A DNA stretch of 64,000 nucleotides, taken from assembly GCA_946187695.1 (NCBI GenBank), contig CAMHSB010000005.1:39917-103916 (forward strand), read 5' to 3'. The position numbers were made by a program, and so were the translations under genes. Numbering within the stretch: position 1 is the stretch's first letter; every line of letters starts with the position of its first letter. This DNA is from an uncultured Bacteroidales bacterium (GTDB taxonomy: Bacteria; Bacteroidota; Bacteroidia; Bacteroidales; Paludibacteraceae). The notes under the pieces were generated by a model. The model ran no database searches. It was not told the origin of the DNA and saw nothing but the letters and a program-made list of their open reading frames with translations. Positions 26,605 to 35,565 of this stretch are shown piece after piece.

Positions 26605-27572
26605 TCCAGTGCTTCGGAGGCTTCGTCCCGTGTGATCACCTGATTAATCACCGGCTCGCCGATATCCTTTAAGAGCGTGCAGTTGATCTCAGCAGCACGC
26701 TCGTTCTTTTTGTCCTGCTGCATCAAAGCCACCAACTGCTCGCGGTCCGAACATTTGCATTTCGGCTTCCCGTACACCTGTAACATCACTTGCGTCAACT
26801 GCTGAAGCGGCTCTTTTGGGCAACCGAGCTTCACCACACTCAGGTACAACTCTGCTATCAGTCCGTACACCACCGCATAGCCGTGACTGATTACTGAATA
26901 CTGAAATAATCGTGCCTCTTTGGGGCTAAGAATACTGATTTCTTCGATCGCATGCCCGAACGTATGTCCTAAATTCAGTACCTTTCGCAGTCCCTCTTCT
27001 TTCGGGTCTGCCTGTACGATCTTTTCTTTCACCTTTACGCACCGCTCGATAAGCGGCTTCATATCCTCGATCGGCATCCGCTCCAGATCGTATTGCAGCA
27101 CATCCGGCCATAAAGCCCTATCCAGTAAGCCGGTTTTAAGCATCTCCCCGAATCCGCTCAGCATCTCCTTTGTCGGTAAACTCTGCAACCATTTCGTATC
27201 GATAATCGTCTCCAGCGGGGGATAGAACGCACCGATACTGTTCTTCAGTCCTCGGTAGTTAATCCCCGTCTTGCCACCCGACGAAGCATCGATCATCGCC
27301 AGCAGGGTCGTCGGAATATTCACGTACTGCACCCCGCGCTTATACGTCGCGCAGGCAAAACCGACCATGTCTGTCAGTACACCGCCACCCACAGCCATCA
27401 CCAGCCCTCGGCGGGTCAGACCCTGCTCGAAAAACCAATCCCAGATCCGCTGCACCGTCTCCAGTCGCTTCGCCTGCTCGCTGATATCCAGCGCCAGACA
27501 CGGATAGGGACTGTCCCACGCCACCTTCCGGTCGCGTACAACCACTATCGGGGAGAAATTATCGTATTTCAT
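26586..27572 (-). CDS. aroB: 3-dehydroquinate synthase
   Basis: A 328-residue AroB from ATG at 27572 (MKYDNFSPIVVV). NAD-binding: GLVMAVGGGVLTDMVGFACA, and TTLLAMIDASSGGKTGINYR. Metal ligands: FGEMLKTGLLD, LNLGHTFGHAIEE and HGYAVVYGL. It makes dehydroquinate from DAHP in the shikimate pathway. The ATG overlaps the stop of the upstream secreted-protein gene (ATGA), so it belongs to the minus-strand operon started at 30612. It lacks about 25-30 residues at the N-terminus compared with E. coli AroB, as in some Bacteroidota. The 3' end overlaps phoH by 19 bp. Confidence 0.92.
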   Translation of the reverse strand: MKYDNFSPIVVVRDRKVAWDSPYPCLALDISEQAKRLETVQRIWDWFFEQGLTRRGLVMAVGGGVLTDMVGFACATYKRGVQYVNIPTTLLAMIDASSGGKTGINYRGLKNSIGAFYPPLETIIDTKWLQSLPTKEMLSGFGEMLKTGLLDRALWPDVLQYDLERMPIEDMKPLIERCVKVKEKIVQADPKEEGLRKVLNLGHTFGHAIEEISILSPKEARLFQYSVISHGYAVVYGLIAELYLSVVKLGCPKEPLQQLTQVMLQVYGKPKCKCSDREQLVALMQQDKKNERAAEINCTLLKDIGEPVINQVITRDEASEALDYLFSL

Positions 27573-28975
27573 GGCAGAAAATGTACTTCTTTGTTCGTTA
27601 TCAACACCCATTGGTTACCCGGGATCTTGGTCATCACCAGCGGCTGCTCACCGTAGAAACGTATCGGTGCCTGATCTTCGATCAGCGCACTCGTCAGATG
27701 CCGTATATGCACAGCTCCGTCGATATCGGTCACCACGCAGCGGAAACCCGTCTCGTCCGGCAGCAGACAGAACACCTCTTCCCGCGGCAGAACATCTACG
27801 CGCATCGTCTCACCCGAGACGGGACTCGTATAGGTCGGTTGGTGTTGTATCCTGAGCGGACGCGCCATATCGATCAGGTGCTGCTGCATCAGGCGCAGCG
27901 CATTGTCCGGCTGGGCATCCTTCCGCTCGGCAGCGATAAGCAACAGCGGCGCCAACTCCCGGATCGAAGCAGGAGTGGCACTCCGTGCAATCGTCTGCTC
28001 GGCGACCGCATTGCGCAGCGTCTCTTGAAGCATTCGCAGCGAATCGACCTGCGGCGTTGTGATCTCCAATCGCTCACAACGACCGATCAATGCACCGTCT
28101 GTCGTACCCGAGATAGGCCTTCCTGCCTCGTACTGCTGCACCTGCGCACGCGCCGTCTTCAGCGCGCGGGCAACCTCTTCATACAGCGCTTCGTACACAT
28201 GCTTCTGCTCGTACAAAAAGCCCAGCACCCATTTCTTATAGTCCCAGATCACTATATCGTTCTGCAGAAAATCCGTGTACGTCAGTCCGTCCAGACGGTA
28301 CAGCACGATCGGCTCCTTGCGGAACACAGGGTGATAACCCGGCACGGCTTGCAGCGTCAGAGCCTGCTGGTACTGTGCGATATCCGTCTCCAGACTGTCT
28401 GCTGCCAACAGCAGCTCCATCAGCATCGACCGCTCCGAGGGTTGCAACTGCAGATGCGCCGTCTTCTCCCGCGTGTACTGTTTCATGAAATTGGCGAACA
28501 GCGACCGGCAACGGTCATACCGCGCCGTCATGCGGAGGAAGGACGAGTGGATCGAGTCGCAGGCGGTCTTCTGCCGTTGGATATCCTCCAAGCGCGGACG
28601 GATAAACCACTCCAACGCATTGTACTCGATCTTCTTCTGACCCTGCGCAATCAACTCGTACTGCCACCCGGGCAGCTTCTGGTCCTTGGCGAAATGCAGG
28701 CAGTTGCCGTAAAACAACTTCGACCGGTACAGCAACGTACTCAACTCCCTATAATGGTGCAGCGGATCGCGCGTCGGGAGCAGATCGTAACTCAGATTAC
28801 CCAACTCGAAATACACACCCGGCAACTCCGGTTTCCACTGCTGGTAGTCCATCAGCTCATAGATCGCCTCGTACGGACTCAACGTCCGCGTGCGCGCCAG
28901 CACCTCACTGTACTTCTCCTGCGCCTGCGCCCCTATTGCCAAAAGGAGGATATATAGAAGAATTCTGCGTCTCAT
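27569..28975 (-). CDS. Secreted protein of unknown function
   Basis: A 468-residue protein with a signal peptide (MRRRILLYILLLAIGAQAQ) and no family I recognise. After the signal come ELMDYQQWKPELPGVYFELG, an LP.YDP-like SYDLLPTRDPLHHY, a long helical and partly coiled-coil middle (about 100-330) and a beta-rich end (SALIEDQAPIRFYGEQPLVM). It lies between the OmpA-family gene (2 nt apart) and aroB (ATGA overlap). The pairing with an OmpA-like lipoprotein or membrane protein suggests an envelope role, which is inference. Confidence 0.7.
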   Translation of the reverse strand: MRRRILLYILLLAIGAQAQEKYSEVLARTRTLSPYEAIYELMDYQQWKPELPGVYFELGNLSYDLLPTRDPLHHYRELSTLLYRSKLFYGNCLHFAKDQKLPGWQYELIAQGQKKIEYNALEWFIRPRLEDIQRQKTACDSIHSSFLRMTARYDRCRSLFANFMKQYTREKTAHLQLQPSERSMLMELLLAADSLETDIAQYQQALTLQAVPGYHPVFRKEPIVLYRLDGLTYTDFLQNDIVIWDYKKWVLGFLYEQKHVYEALYEEVARALKTARAQVQQYEAGRPISGTTDGALIGRCERLEITTPQVDSLRMLQETLRNAVAEQTIARSATPASIRELAPLLLIAAERKDAQPDNALRLMQQHLIDMARPLRIQHQPTYTSPVSGETMRVDVLPREEVFCLLPDETGFRCVVTDIDGAVHIRHLTSALIEDQAPIRFYGEQPLVMTKIPGNQWVLITNKEVHFLP

Positions 28976-28977
28976 AC

Positions 28978-30612
28978 CTAAAACTCCAATACTTTGATTT
29001 CCACTCTTCGGTTCAGTGCCCGGTTTGCGTCACTGTCATTAGGCACCAGCGGCTTGCGTTTGCCGTATCCGGCGATCACCATCCGTTGCGTGTCCACACC
29101 GCGCTCAATGAGCCATTTCTCCACTGCCTGACCGCGTAGCGTGGACAGACGGTCGTTGTACTTATCCGAACCCTGATCATCCGTGTGGGACGATAACTCG
29201 ATCCGTAGCGTCGGGTTCATGAAAAGCAACTGTGCCAAGGCCTCCAACTCCTCGTTCGAACTCTCGGTCAACTGATAGGAATCGTGCTCGAACTGAATAT
29301 TACGCAGCTGCAGCACCAAGTCTTTCGCCAGCGGCTGCAGACGGATCAGCACCGTGTGCTCTTGCGTGATTTTACCGGTCTGGAAGACCGTGTCGTGGAA
29401 GATATATCCCTTCGCACTCACCTGTAATGTGTGCTCTTCGTTCAACCGCATCAGCGTGTCGGTACCCGTTTTCCTTCCGTCTAACAGTAGCTGTGCCTGA
29501 CCGATCGTAGTCCCTGTCACCGCGTCCGCCACTACGAACCGTTGCCGGCTCTTCTTCGGTCGTACCGCGATATCCAACTCCGTCTCGGTGAACACCGTCG
29601 GACGCTGCGTGTTCACCACTAAGGTCGTGTCGTAATAGCCTGCCTGCTGCAGCACCAGTCGGTGGATCTTACCCAAGGGCAGCACCTTCTTCTGCTTGCT
29701 CACGATCGCCTGCGTCTCGCTGTCGTACAACTGCAGACTCAGCGCCAACTCATCATCCAGCGCAATCGGTTTGTACACCCGCTCCTTGCGTCCCCTCAAG
29801 CCCTGCGTCGGGATGTCGATATACGAGTACGAATAGCCGTCCGCCGTCAAGGCCAGACGGTAGTGATGATCGGCCTGCAAGGGTACCCGCCAACGACCCG
29901 TCCGCTTATGCGCGGCAGCGCTTTGCAGCAGCTGCTCCGTCGTCGCATCATAGACCAGCACCTTGCCCGACGTCAACGGCATTCCCGTTTTCACCGACAC
30001 TAAGGTGCCGCTCACCGCCAAGATCGGTCTGGGCCGCAAGGTGTCCGATGCCGGGATCGGGAAAGTCCAGTTATGATCGTCCAGCATCGTGCTGCTCCAT
30101 TTGGCCCACGCGCCGTCGTGATGCTTGCTCTCCTCGCGGCGGAAGAAAACCAAGGTCCGGTTATCTTCCAGCAAGCGCGGACGCAGATCTTGTTCACCGC
30201 TGATGATGATCGGTGCCGGTTCGGTCCAACGTCCCTCGCGCTGCCAGGCACGCATGATCTGCGTCTTCTCAAAACTGTTCTTCTCCCCCGTTGCAGGCGT
30301 CACTTGCACATAGAAAAGCATCCGCTCGTCGCTACCGATACTCGGCCACAACTCGTCCTGCGGCGTGCAGATCGCACTCAACCGCTCCGGCTTTGTCCAA
30401 AGCCATCCGTCCGAACGGACCACATACAGATCATAACTCGTGCCCCGAGGCTCCTTGGCAGCAAAATAGATGGATAGCGAGTCCCAACTCATCACCGAGT
30501 GTTGGATACTCCAACCCTCGCTCTCCAAACCCCGCACTTGCGGCAGTTTGAGTTGCGCCCATGCGGACCAACTGACCACTATCCCGATGAAAAATACCGT
30601 TATTCGTTTCAT
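28978..30612 (-). CDS. OmpA family outer-membrane protein with PD40-like domain
   Basis: A 544-residue protein from ATG at 30612. Signal peptide MKRITVFFIGIVVSWSAWAQ. The N-terminal half has WD40/PD40-like blades (SGWSIQHSVMSWDSLSIYF; PQDELWPSIGSDERMLFYV), a middle PEGA/CarboxypepD-like part (about 230-400), and the C-terminal OmpA domain (FEHDSYQLTESSNEELEALA, ELSSHTDDQGSDKYNDRLST, and GYGKRKPLVPN). The OmpA domain binds peptidoglycan. The ATG is only 8 nt past the -7 box at 30621-30628, so the mRNA may be almost leaderless. Similar proteins are common in Bacteroidota gliding/T9SS-type clusters (PorE-like), but no other such gene is here. Confidence 0.87.
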   Translation of the reverse strand: MKRITVFFIGIVVSWSAWAQLKLPQVRGLESEGWSIQHSVMSWDSLSIYFAAKEPRGTSYDLYVVRSDGWLWTKPERLSAICTPQDELWPSIGSDERMLFYVQVTPATGEKNSFEKTQIMRAWQREGRWTEPAPIIISGEQDLRPRLLEDNRTLVFFRREESKHHDGAWAKWSSTMLDDHNWTFPIPASDTLRPRPILAVSGTLVSVKTGMPLTSGKVLVYDATTEQLLQSAAAHKRTGRWRVPLQADHHYRLALTADGYSYSYIDIPTQGLRGRKERVYKPIALDDELALSLQLYDSETQAIVSKQKKVLPLGKIHRLVLQQAGYYDTTLVVNTQRPTVFTETELDIAVRPKKSRQRFVVADAVTGTTIGQAQLLLDGRKTGTDTLMRLNEEHTLQVSAKGYIFHDTVFQTGKITQEHTVLIRLQPLAKDLVLQLRNIQFEHDSYQLTESSNEELEALAQLLFMNPTLRIELSSHTDDQGSDKYNDRLSTLRGQAVEKWLIERGVDTQRMVIAGYGKRKPLVPNDSDANRALNRRVEIKVLEF

Positions 30613-30620
30613 TTCGGCGG

Positions 30621-30668
30621 CAAAATTACAAAAAATCTTGCATATATGCAAATTTTTTCGTACCTTTG
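30621..30668. promoter_or_regulatory. Divergent promoters sharing a palindromic -33 box
   Basis: TTGCATATATGCAA at 30638-30651 is a perfect 14-bp palindrome. Its left TTG is the -33 box of the plus promoter (20 nt, then TACCTTTG at 30661-30668). Its right arm gives the -33 box of the minus promoter (20 nt, then TAATTTTG on the minus strand at 30628-30621). The two promoters are mirror images and would compete for RNA polymerase. Confidence 0.85.
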
Positions 30669-30692
30669 CGCCCGATTTTAATTTGGATGATT

Positions 30693-31115
30693 ATGCGTAA
30701 ATCATTTTTAATAGCTTTATTGGGGTTGTTCAGTCTGTGTGCCATCGCGGACGACGTAGTTTATATCACCACCGAGCAGTTCAAAGCCCGTATCTTCGAT
30801 TACAAAACCGAGAAGGACTGGAAATACAAGGGCAAGAAACCTTGTGTCATCGATTTCTATACCACTTGGTGCGGACCCTGCAAACGGCTCGCCCCGATCA
30901 TGGAGGAACTCAGTCAGACCTATTGCGATAAGGTCACTTTCTACAAGGCCGACACCGAGCGCGAACGCGAACTGGCGTACGTCTTCAATATCAGCTCTAT
31001 CCCGCAGGTGCTCTATGTGCCTGTAGAGGGCAAACCGATGCTGCTCAAAGGACTCTATCCCAAAGAGGAAATCGTCAAAATAATCGAGGAATTTTTGTTG
31101 AAAGATGCACGTTGA
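30693..31115 (+). CDS. Thioredoxin-fold protein, exported
   Basis: A 140-residue protein from ATG at 30693 (an in-frame ATG at 30687 is also possible). Signal peptide MRKSFLIALLGLFSLCAIA, then a thioredoxin domain with the redox motif FYTTWCGPCKRLAP and the cis-Pro region SSIPQVLYVPVEG. It would act on disulfides in the periplasm. The promoter lies 18-24 nt upstream. The antiporter gene overlaps its 3' end by 11 nt. Confidence 0.9.
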   Translation: MRKSFLIALLGLFSLCAIADDVVYITTEQFKARIFDYKTEKDWKYKGKKPCVIDFYTTWCGPCKRLAPIMEELSQTYCDKVTFYKADTERERELAYVFNISSIPQVLYVPVEGKPMLLKGLYPKEEIVKIIEEFLLKDAR

Positions 31116-32721
31116 GTTTTTCCTGCTGATTCTCTCGCTGCTCTTCTTCGTCAGCATTTTTGCGGATAAGATCGGTTATAAGTACGGCGTACCGGCCCTG
31201 CTCCTTTTTCTGGTGGTCGGTATGTTCTTCGGTTCGTATAGCATGACCGGTCTCATCGGCATGAGCGGCGTGCAGATAGATATTGATACCGCCCAGGGAC
31301 TGAGTACGGTCGCCATGTGCATCATCCTCTTTACCGGTGGTCTGGAGACCAAACTCAGCGACATCAAATCCGTCCTTGCGCCGGGTATCACCCTCGCTAC
31401 CTTGGGCGTGCTCATCACTTGTGTCGTTACCGGTGCCATCATCCATCTGCTCTTCGGTTGGATCAATGCCGTCGCCTCCGTCTCGATATGGCTCGCGCTC
31501 CTCATGGCAGCAACCATGTCCTCCACTGACAGCGCCAGCGTCTTCTCCGTGCTCCGCACCAACGGTATCGGACTCAAGCATAACTTGCGTCCGCTGCTCG
31601 AACTTGAATCCGGAGCGAACGATCCGATGGCTTATGTGCTCACTACCACCCTCATCGGTGTGGTGCTCAGTCTGCATACCATAGCCGGACTCGAGCAGGG
31701 GATCACAGCGCTGCCTATCATCCAGACCATCGTCATCCAACTTGTCATGGGTACCGTCCTCGGTCTGGTGCTCGGACAGGGACTGGTCCAACTCATGCGA
31801 CGCGTCAAGTTAGGCAACGAGGCGCTCTATCCCATCATGATCCTCACTGCCTGCATCTTTATCTTCGCCATCACCTATTACCTGCAAGGTAATACCTATC
31901 TCGCCGTCTATGTCGGCGGCTTGATCATCGGCAATAATAAGTTCACCCGCAAACGGCAGACCAAGTCTTTCTTTAGCGGACTTGCATGGCTCAGCCAACT
32001 CATGATGTTCCTCATGCTCGGTCTGATGGTCGAACCTTCTGACCTGTTGAACTACCATGTCTGGATCCCTGGCCTCATCATCAGTATCGTCATGATCTTC
32101 ATCTCCCGTCCGCTCGCGGTCTTGCTCTGTATGTTGCCTTTCCGCAAACAGTACCGCCAGCGCGATCGACTGATGCTCAGTTGGGTCGGACTCAAGGGGG
32201 CTGTACCCATCATCTTCGCTATTATGTGCAAGGCCCAGGGTGTTCCCTATGCCGATCTGATTTTTAACGTCGTCTTTCTCTGTACCATCGTCTCCTTGCT
32301 CGTGCAAGGCACGACCCTCACTTGGATGGCGCGTAAACTCAAACTCGATGTGCCCCGCGAGCAGGAACGTTCGCTCGAGTTCTTCGATATGGATCTGCCA
32401 GATGAGATCCAGTCTTCGGCACGTGAGGTCGAAGTGACGGACACCATCCTCGCCAAGGGCAATACGCTCCGCGAAATAACCATCCCCCCGCGCACACTCG
32501 TCATCATGGTACGGCGCGGAGAGGACTTCTTTATCCCCACCGGATCCAGCGTCCTCGAGAAAGGTGACCAACTGCTTGTCATCAGCGACAAGGATGCCGA
32601 GGCGACTTATAAGCACATCACCGATGAAGCCGAGGAAGATGCTCTCTGGCGCTCCGAAGTGCGTGCCAACATGCGCAAACGATTCGACCGCGCCTTCGCC
32701 TGGATGAAACGAAAAAAATAA
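31105..32721 (+). CDS. Potassium/proton antiporter (CPA1, NhaP2/CvrA type)
   Basis: A 538-residue protein: about 12 membrane segments (FFLLILSLLFFVSIFADKIG; LLLFLVVGMFFG; YLAVYVGGLIIG) to about residue 400, with MSSTDSASVFSVLR and ELESGANDPMAY typical of the CPA1 exchanger core. The C-terminal cytosolic part has a TrkA_C/RCK-C domain (VIMVRRGEDFFIPTG, KGDQLLVISDKDA). It exchanges K+ (or Na+) for protons. It overlaps the thioredoxin stop. Length is normal for this type. Confidence 0.9.
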   Translation: MHVEFFLLILSLLFFVSIFADKIGYKYGVPALLLFLVVGMFFGSYSMTGLIGMSGVQIDIDTAQGLSTVAMCIILFTGGLETKLSDIKSVLAPGITLATLGVLITCVVTGAIIHLLFGWINAVASVSIWLALLMAATMSSTDSASVFSVLRTNGIGLKHNLRPLLELESGANDPMAYVLTTTLIGVVLSLHTIAGLEQGITALPIIQTIVIQLVMGTVLGLVLGQGLVQLMRRVKLGNEALYPIMILTACIFIFAITYYLQGNTYLAVYVGGLIIGNNKFTRKRQTKSFFSGLAWLSQLMMFLMLGLMVEPSDLLNYHVWIPGLIISIVMIFISRPLAVLLCMLPFRKQYRQRDRLMLSWVGLKGAVPIIFAIMCKAQGVPYADLIFNVVFLCTIVSLLVQGTTLTWMARKLKLDVPREQERSLEFFDMDLPDEIQSSAREVEVTDTILAKGNTLREITIPPRTLVIMVRRGEDFFIPTGSSVLEKGDQLLVISDKDAEATYKHITDEAEEDALWRSEVRANMRKRFDRAFAWMKRKK

Positions 32722-32749
32722 ATCAAAAATCATAAATTTGAAATTTGAA

Positions 32750-34294
32750 ATGAAAAATGAAGTTAATCGTGCCCAAAGGGCTAAGAAAACTTGCATTTTT
32801 TTAACCGGTGCCACCGGCACCATGGGCTATGCCGGCATGACGGAGATCCTCCGTTATCCGGATCAATACGAACTCCGTATCCTTGCCCGTCCGTCCCAAA
32901 AGAACAAGGAACTCCTTGCTCCCTTAAACGATAAACATTCAACATTGCACATTATCTGGGGCGATTTAACGAACTACGAAGACGTCCTCAAGGGTGTCTC
33001 CGGTGCGGACATCGTGCTCCATGTGGGCGGTATGGTCTCGCCCCAGGCGGATTATCGTCCCAAGGCCACCCTTCGCACCAATATCACCGCCGCGCAGCAC
33101 ATCACCAAGGCCGTGCTGGCGCAGCCGGCGGATCAGCAACCCAAAGTGGTTTATATCGGTTCGGTAGCCCAGATGGGGGATCGCCGCGAACCCCTCCATT
33201 GGGGTAGAGCAGGGGACCCGATATGCGTCTCGGCATACGATCATTACGGCCTCACCAAAGCACAGGCCGAGCGGATCATCACCGACTCCGGCATCAAGAC
33301 CTGGGCGTCCCTCCGGCAGTCCGGTATCCTCTATCCCGCCATCCTCAAGAACTACGACCCCATCATGTTCCATGTCCCCATCCGGGGCGTGCTCGAATGG
33401 GCAACGGTCGAAGATAGCGGACGACTGCTCGAGCGCGTCTGCCGTCCCGACGTACCGGCGGACTTCTGGAATAACTACTATAACATCGGCTCCGGTGCCG
33501 AGTACCGGCTCTCCAACTATGAGTTCGAGTGCCTGCTACTCGATGCCATCGGTTGCCCCAAACCGGAGCAGATCTTCAACGCCAACTGGTTCACCACCCG
33601 CAATTTCCACGGTATGTGGTATATCGACGGCGATAAACTGGAGAACTACCTCCATTTCCGTGCCAACGTGCCGGTAAAGGAGTACTTCGCCCAAATGGCT
33701 AAAGCCGAGTCTCTCCCGGGTGGTATTAAGTTCGCCGCCAAGACCCGCATCGCCAAACTCTTCCCGCATTGCGTCAAAGCCGCTATGGCTTTCATGGCCA
33801 ACAGCAAGGAGCACGGCACCCAATGGTGGATCAAAAACAAGGTAGCGCAGCGTATTTCGGCTTACTATGGAAGTCTTGAGGCCTACAACGCCATCCCCGA
33901 TTGGAAGCATTTCGATGTCTCCCATCCTTCCGAGACACCCGTTCTGCTCGATCATGGCTTCGATGAGACCAAGGATATCGACACCCTCACCGATGCCGAA
34001 CTCAACCAAGCAGCGGCTTTCCGCGGCGGGAAGTACCTCGGCAACGACACGTGGCAGGATGCCAACGGCAATACCTTCAAAGCCGGTCGCCGGCTCATCC
34101 TCCTCGGTGGTCACTGGAGTCCGTTCGATATGCCCTATCCTTATGCCCACGAGCCGAAAGAGAAGCAAGTGCCTTGGCACTGGGATCGTGTCGCCAAACA
34201 GAACCCCTTCTTTGCACAACTCTGGGCACCGCTCCACGATCCTTCCGAGGACAACGTCTACGGTCCGGAGATCTTCGAGGGTTGGGAAAAATAA
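32750..34294 (+). CDS. NAD-dependent epimerase/dehydratase (extended SDR)
   Basis: A 514-residue protein. The Rossmann motif is LTGATGTMGYAGM, followed by LHVGGMVSPQAD and the active-site region SAYDHYGLTKAQAER (Tyr and Lys of the SDR YxxxK motif). The C-terminal ~170 residues (from about 340) are outside the usual SDR core; no function is known to me. The chosen ATG at 32750 gives MKNEVNRAQ; a TTG at 32738 is in frame. Tandem AAATTTG units (32734-32747) lie just upstream. The substrate is unknown. Confidence 0.82.
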   Translation: MKNEVNRAQRAKKTCIFLTGATGTMGYAGMTEILRYPDQYELRILARPSQKNKELLAPLNDKHSTLHIIWGDLTNYEDVLKGVSGADIVLHVGGMVSPQADYRPKATLRTNITAAQHITKAVLAQPADQQPKVVYIGSVAQMGDRREPLHWGRAGDPICVSAYDHYGLTKAQAERIITDSGIKTWASLRQSGILYPAILKNYDPIMFHVPIRGVLEWATVEDSGRLLERVCRPDVPADFWNNYYNIGSGAEYRLSNYEFECLLLDAIGCPKPEQIFNANWFTTRNFHGMWYIDGDKLENYLHFRANVPVKEYFAQMAKAESLPGGIKFAAKTRIAKLFPHCVKAAMAFMANSKEHGTQWWIKNKVAQRISAYYGSLEAYNAIPDWKHFDVSHPSETPVLLDHGFDETKDIDTLTDAELNQAAAFRGGKYLGNDTWQDANGNTFKAGRRLILLGGHWSPFDMPYPYAHEPKEKQVPWHWDRVAKQNPFFAQLWAPLHDPSEDNVYGPEIFEGWEK

Positions 34295-34323
34295 ATGGTA
34301 AATGGTAAATGACCAAATGGTAA

Positions 34324-35565
34324 ATGTACTTTGATGAACTCCCCCTCTCGGACGAAGTCTTAGACGCACTGTGGGACATGCACTTCGATGAGTGCACCCC
34401 TGTGCAGGAAAAGGCGATACCGGTCATCCTCGACCGGCACGATGTCATTGCCTGTGCCCAGACCGGCACCGGTAAGACCGCTGCCTATATCCTGCCGCTG
34501 CTCACCAATCTCGCCTTCGACGACCACGATCCCGATAAACTCAACGCCATCATCATGGCGCCCACCCGCGAACTTGCCCAGCAGATAGACCAGCAGATGG
34601 AGGGCTTCGGATTCTACGTGCCATTCTCCTCCGTCGCGATCTACGGCGGTAAGGATAACGGCGCCTGGGGCACGCAGGTCACAGGACTCCAACGCGGAGC
34701 GGACATCGTCATCGCTACCCCCGGACGATTGCTCTCCCAGATGAACATCTACGATATCGATTTCTCCGGCATCAAGTATTTCATCCTTGATGAGGCGGAT
34801 CGTATGCTCGATATGGGTTTCTACGACGATATCATGACCATCGTCCGCAAACTGCCCAAGGACCGGCAGACCATTATGTTCTCTGCCACCATGCCGCCTA
34901 AGATCCGGCAACTCGCCAAGACCATCATGAACCATCCCGTTGAGGTCCAGATAGCCGTCTCCCGTCCGCCCGAGACCATCCACCAGATGCACGAGTTTGT
35001 GGACGAGGCGGACAAAACAGCCAAGGTGGTGGAGATGCTGGCGGGAAAAGATCTCAAAAAAGTAATAGTGTTTGCGGGGAAAAAACAAAGAGTGAAAGAC
35101 TTGACACGCATGTTGCGCTCCCTCAAGATCGATGCCCATGCCATGCACTCCGACCTCGAGCAGCATGAGCGCGATCAGGTCATGCTCGATTTTCGCAACG
35201 GCAAGATCGCTGTCCTCGTCGCCACCGATGTCGTCTCTCGCGGTATAGATGTCACCGACGTGCCGCTCGTCATCAACTACGATGTCCCCCACGATCCCGA
35301 GGATTATGTCCATCGTATCGGCCGCACTGCACGCGCAGAGAACAGCGGCGAGGCCATGACCCTCGTCGCACCCGATGATGTACGTTATTGGAAAAGAATA
35401 GAACGCTTCCTGGATCCCGCTAAAGCTTCCGAATCCGCCACTCGTTCGGGTAAAGGTTATTCAGGCGGTTCCCGACATTCTTCGCGAAACCGAGGGGCAC
35501 ACCCTCATAAGTCAAAAGGCAGAGGCCCAAAGGCACATCGCTCAAACTCAAAGCCTCAGTCCTGA
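34324..35565 (+). CDS. rhlE: DEAD-box RNA helicase, RhlE type
   Basis: A 413-residue helicase with motifs in order: Q motif, I (CAQTGTGKTAAYILPLL), Ia (PTRELAQQ), Ib (TPGRL), II (FILDEADRMLDMG), III (MFSATMPPKI), IV-VI (VIVFAGKK; ATDVVSRGIDVTDVPLVINY; HRIGRTARAE). The C-terminal tail is short, Ser/Gly/Lys-rich (GYSGGSRHSSRNRGAH). It remodels RNA, probably in ribosome or mRNA decay work. Repeated AAATGGT units precede the start. Its last 146 bp overlap the 3' end of the convergent rsmF gene. Confidence 0.9.
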   Translation: MYFDELPLSDEVLDALWDMHFDECTPVQEKAIPVILDRHDVIACAQTGTGKTAAYILPLLTNLAFDDHDPDKLNAIIMAPTRELAQQIDQQMEGFGFYVPFSSVAIYGGKDNGAWGTQVTGLQRGADIVIATPGRLLSQMNIYDIDFSGIKYFILDEADRMLDMGFYDDIMTIVRKLPKDRQTIMFSATMPPKIRQLAKTIMNHPVEVQIAVSRPPETIHQMHEFVDEADKTAKVVEMLAGKDLKKVIVFAGKKQRVKDLTRMLRSLKIDAHAMHSDLEQHERDQVMLDFRNGKIAVLVATDVVSRGIDVTDVPLVINYDVPHDPEDYVHRIGRTARAENSGEAMTLVAPDDVRYWKRIERFLDPAKASESATRSGKGYSGGSRHSSRNRGAHPHKSKGRGPKAHRSNSKPQS

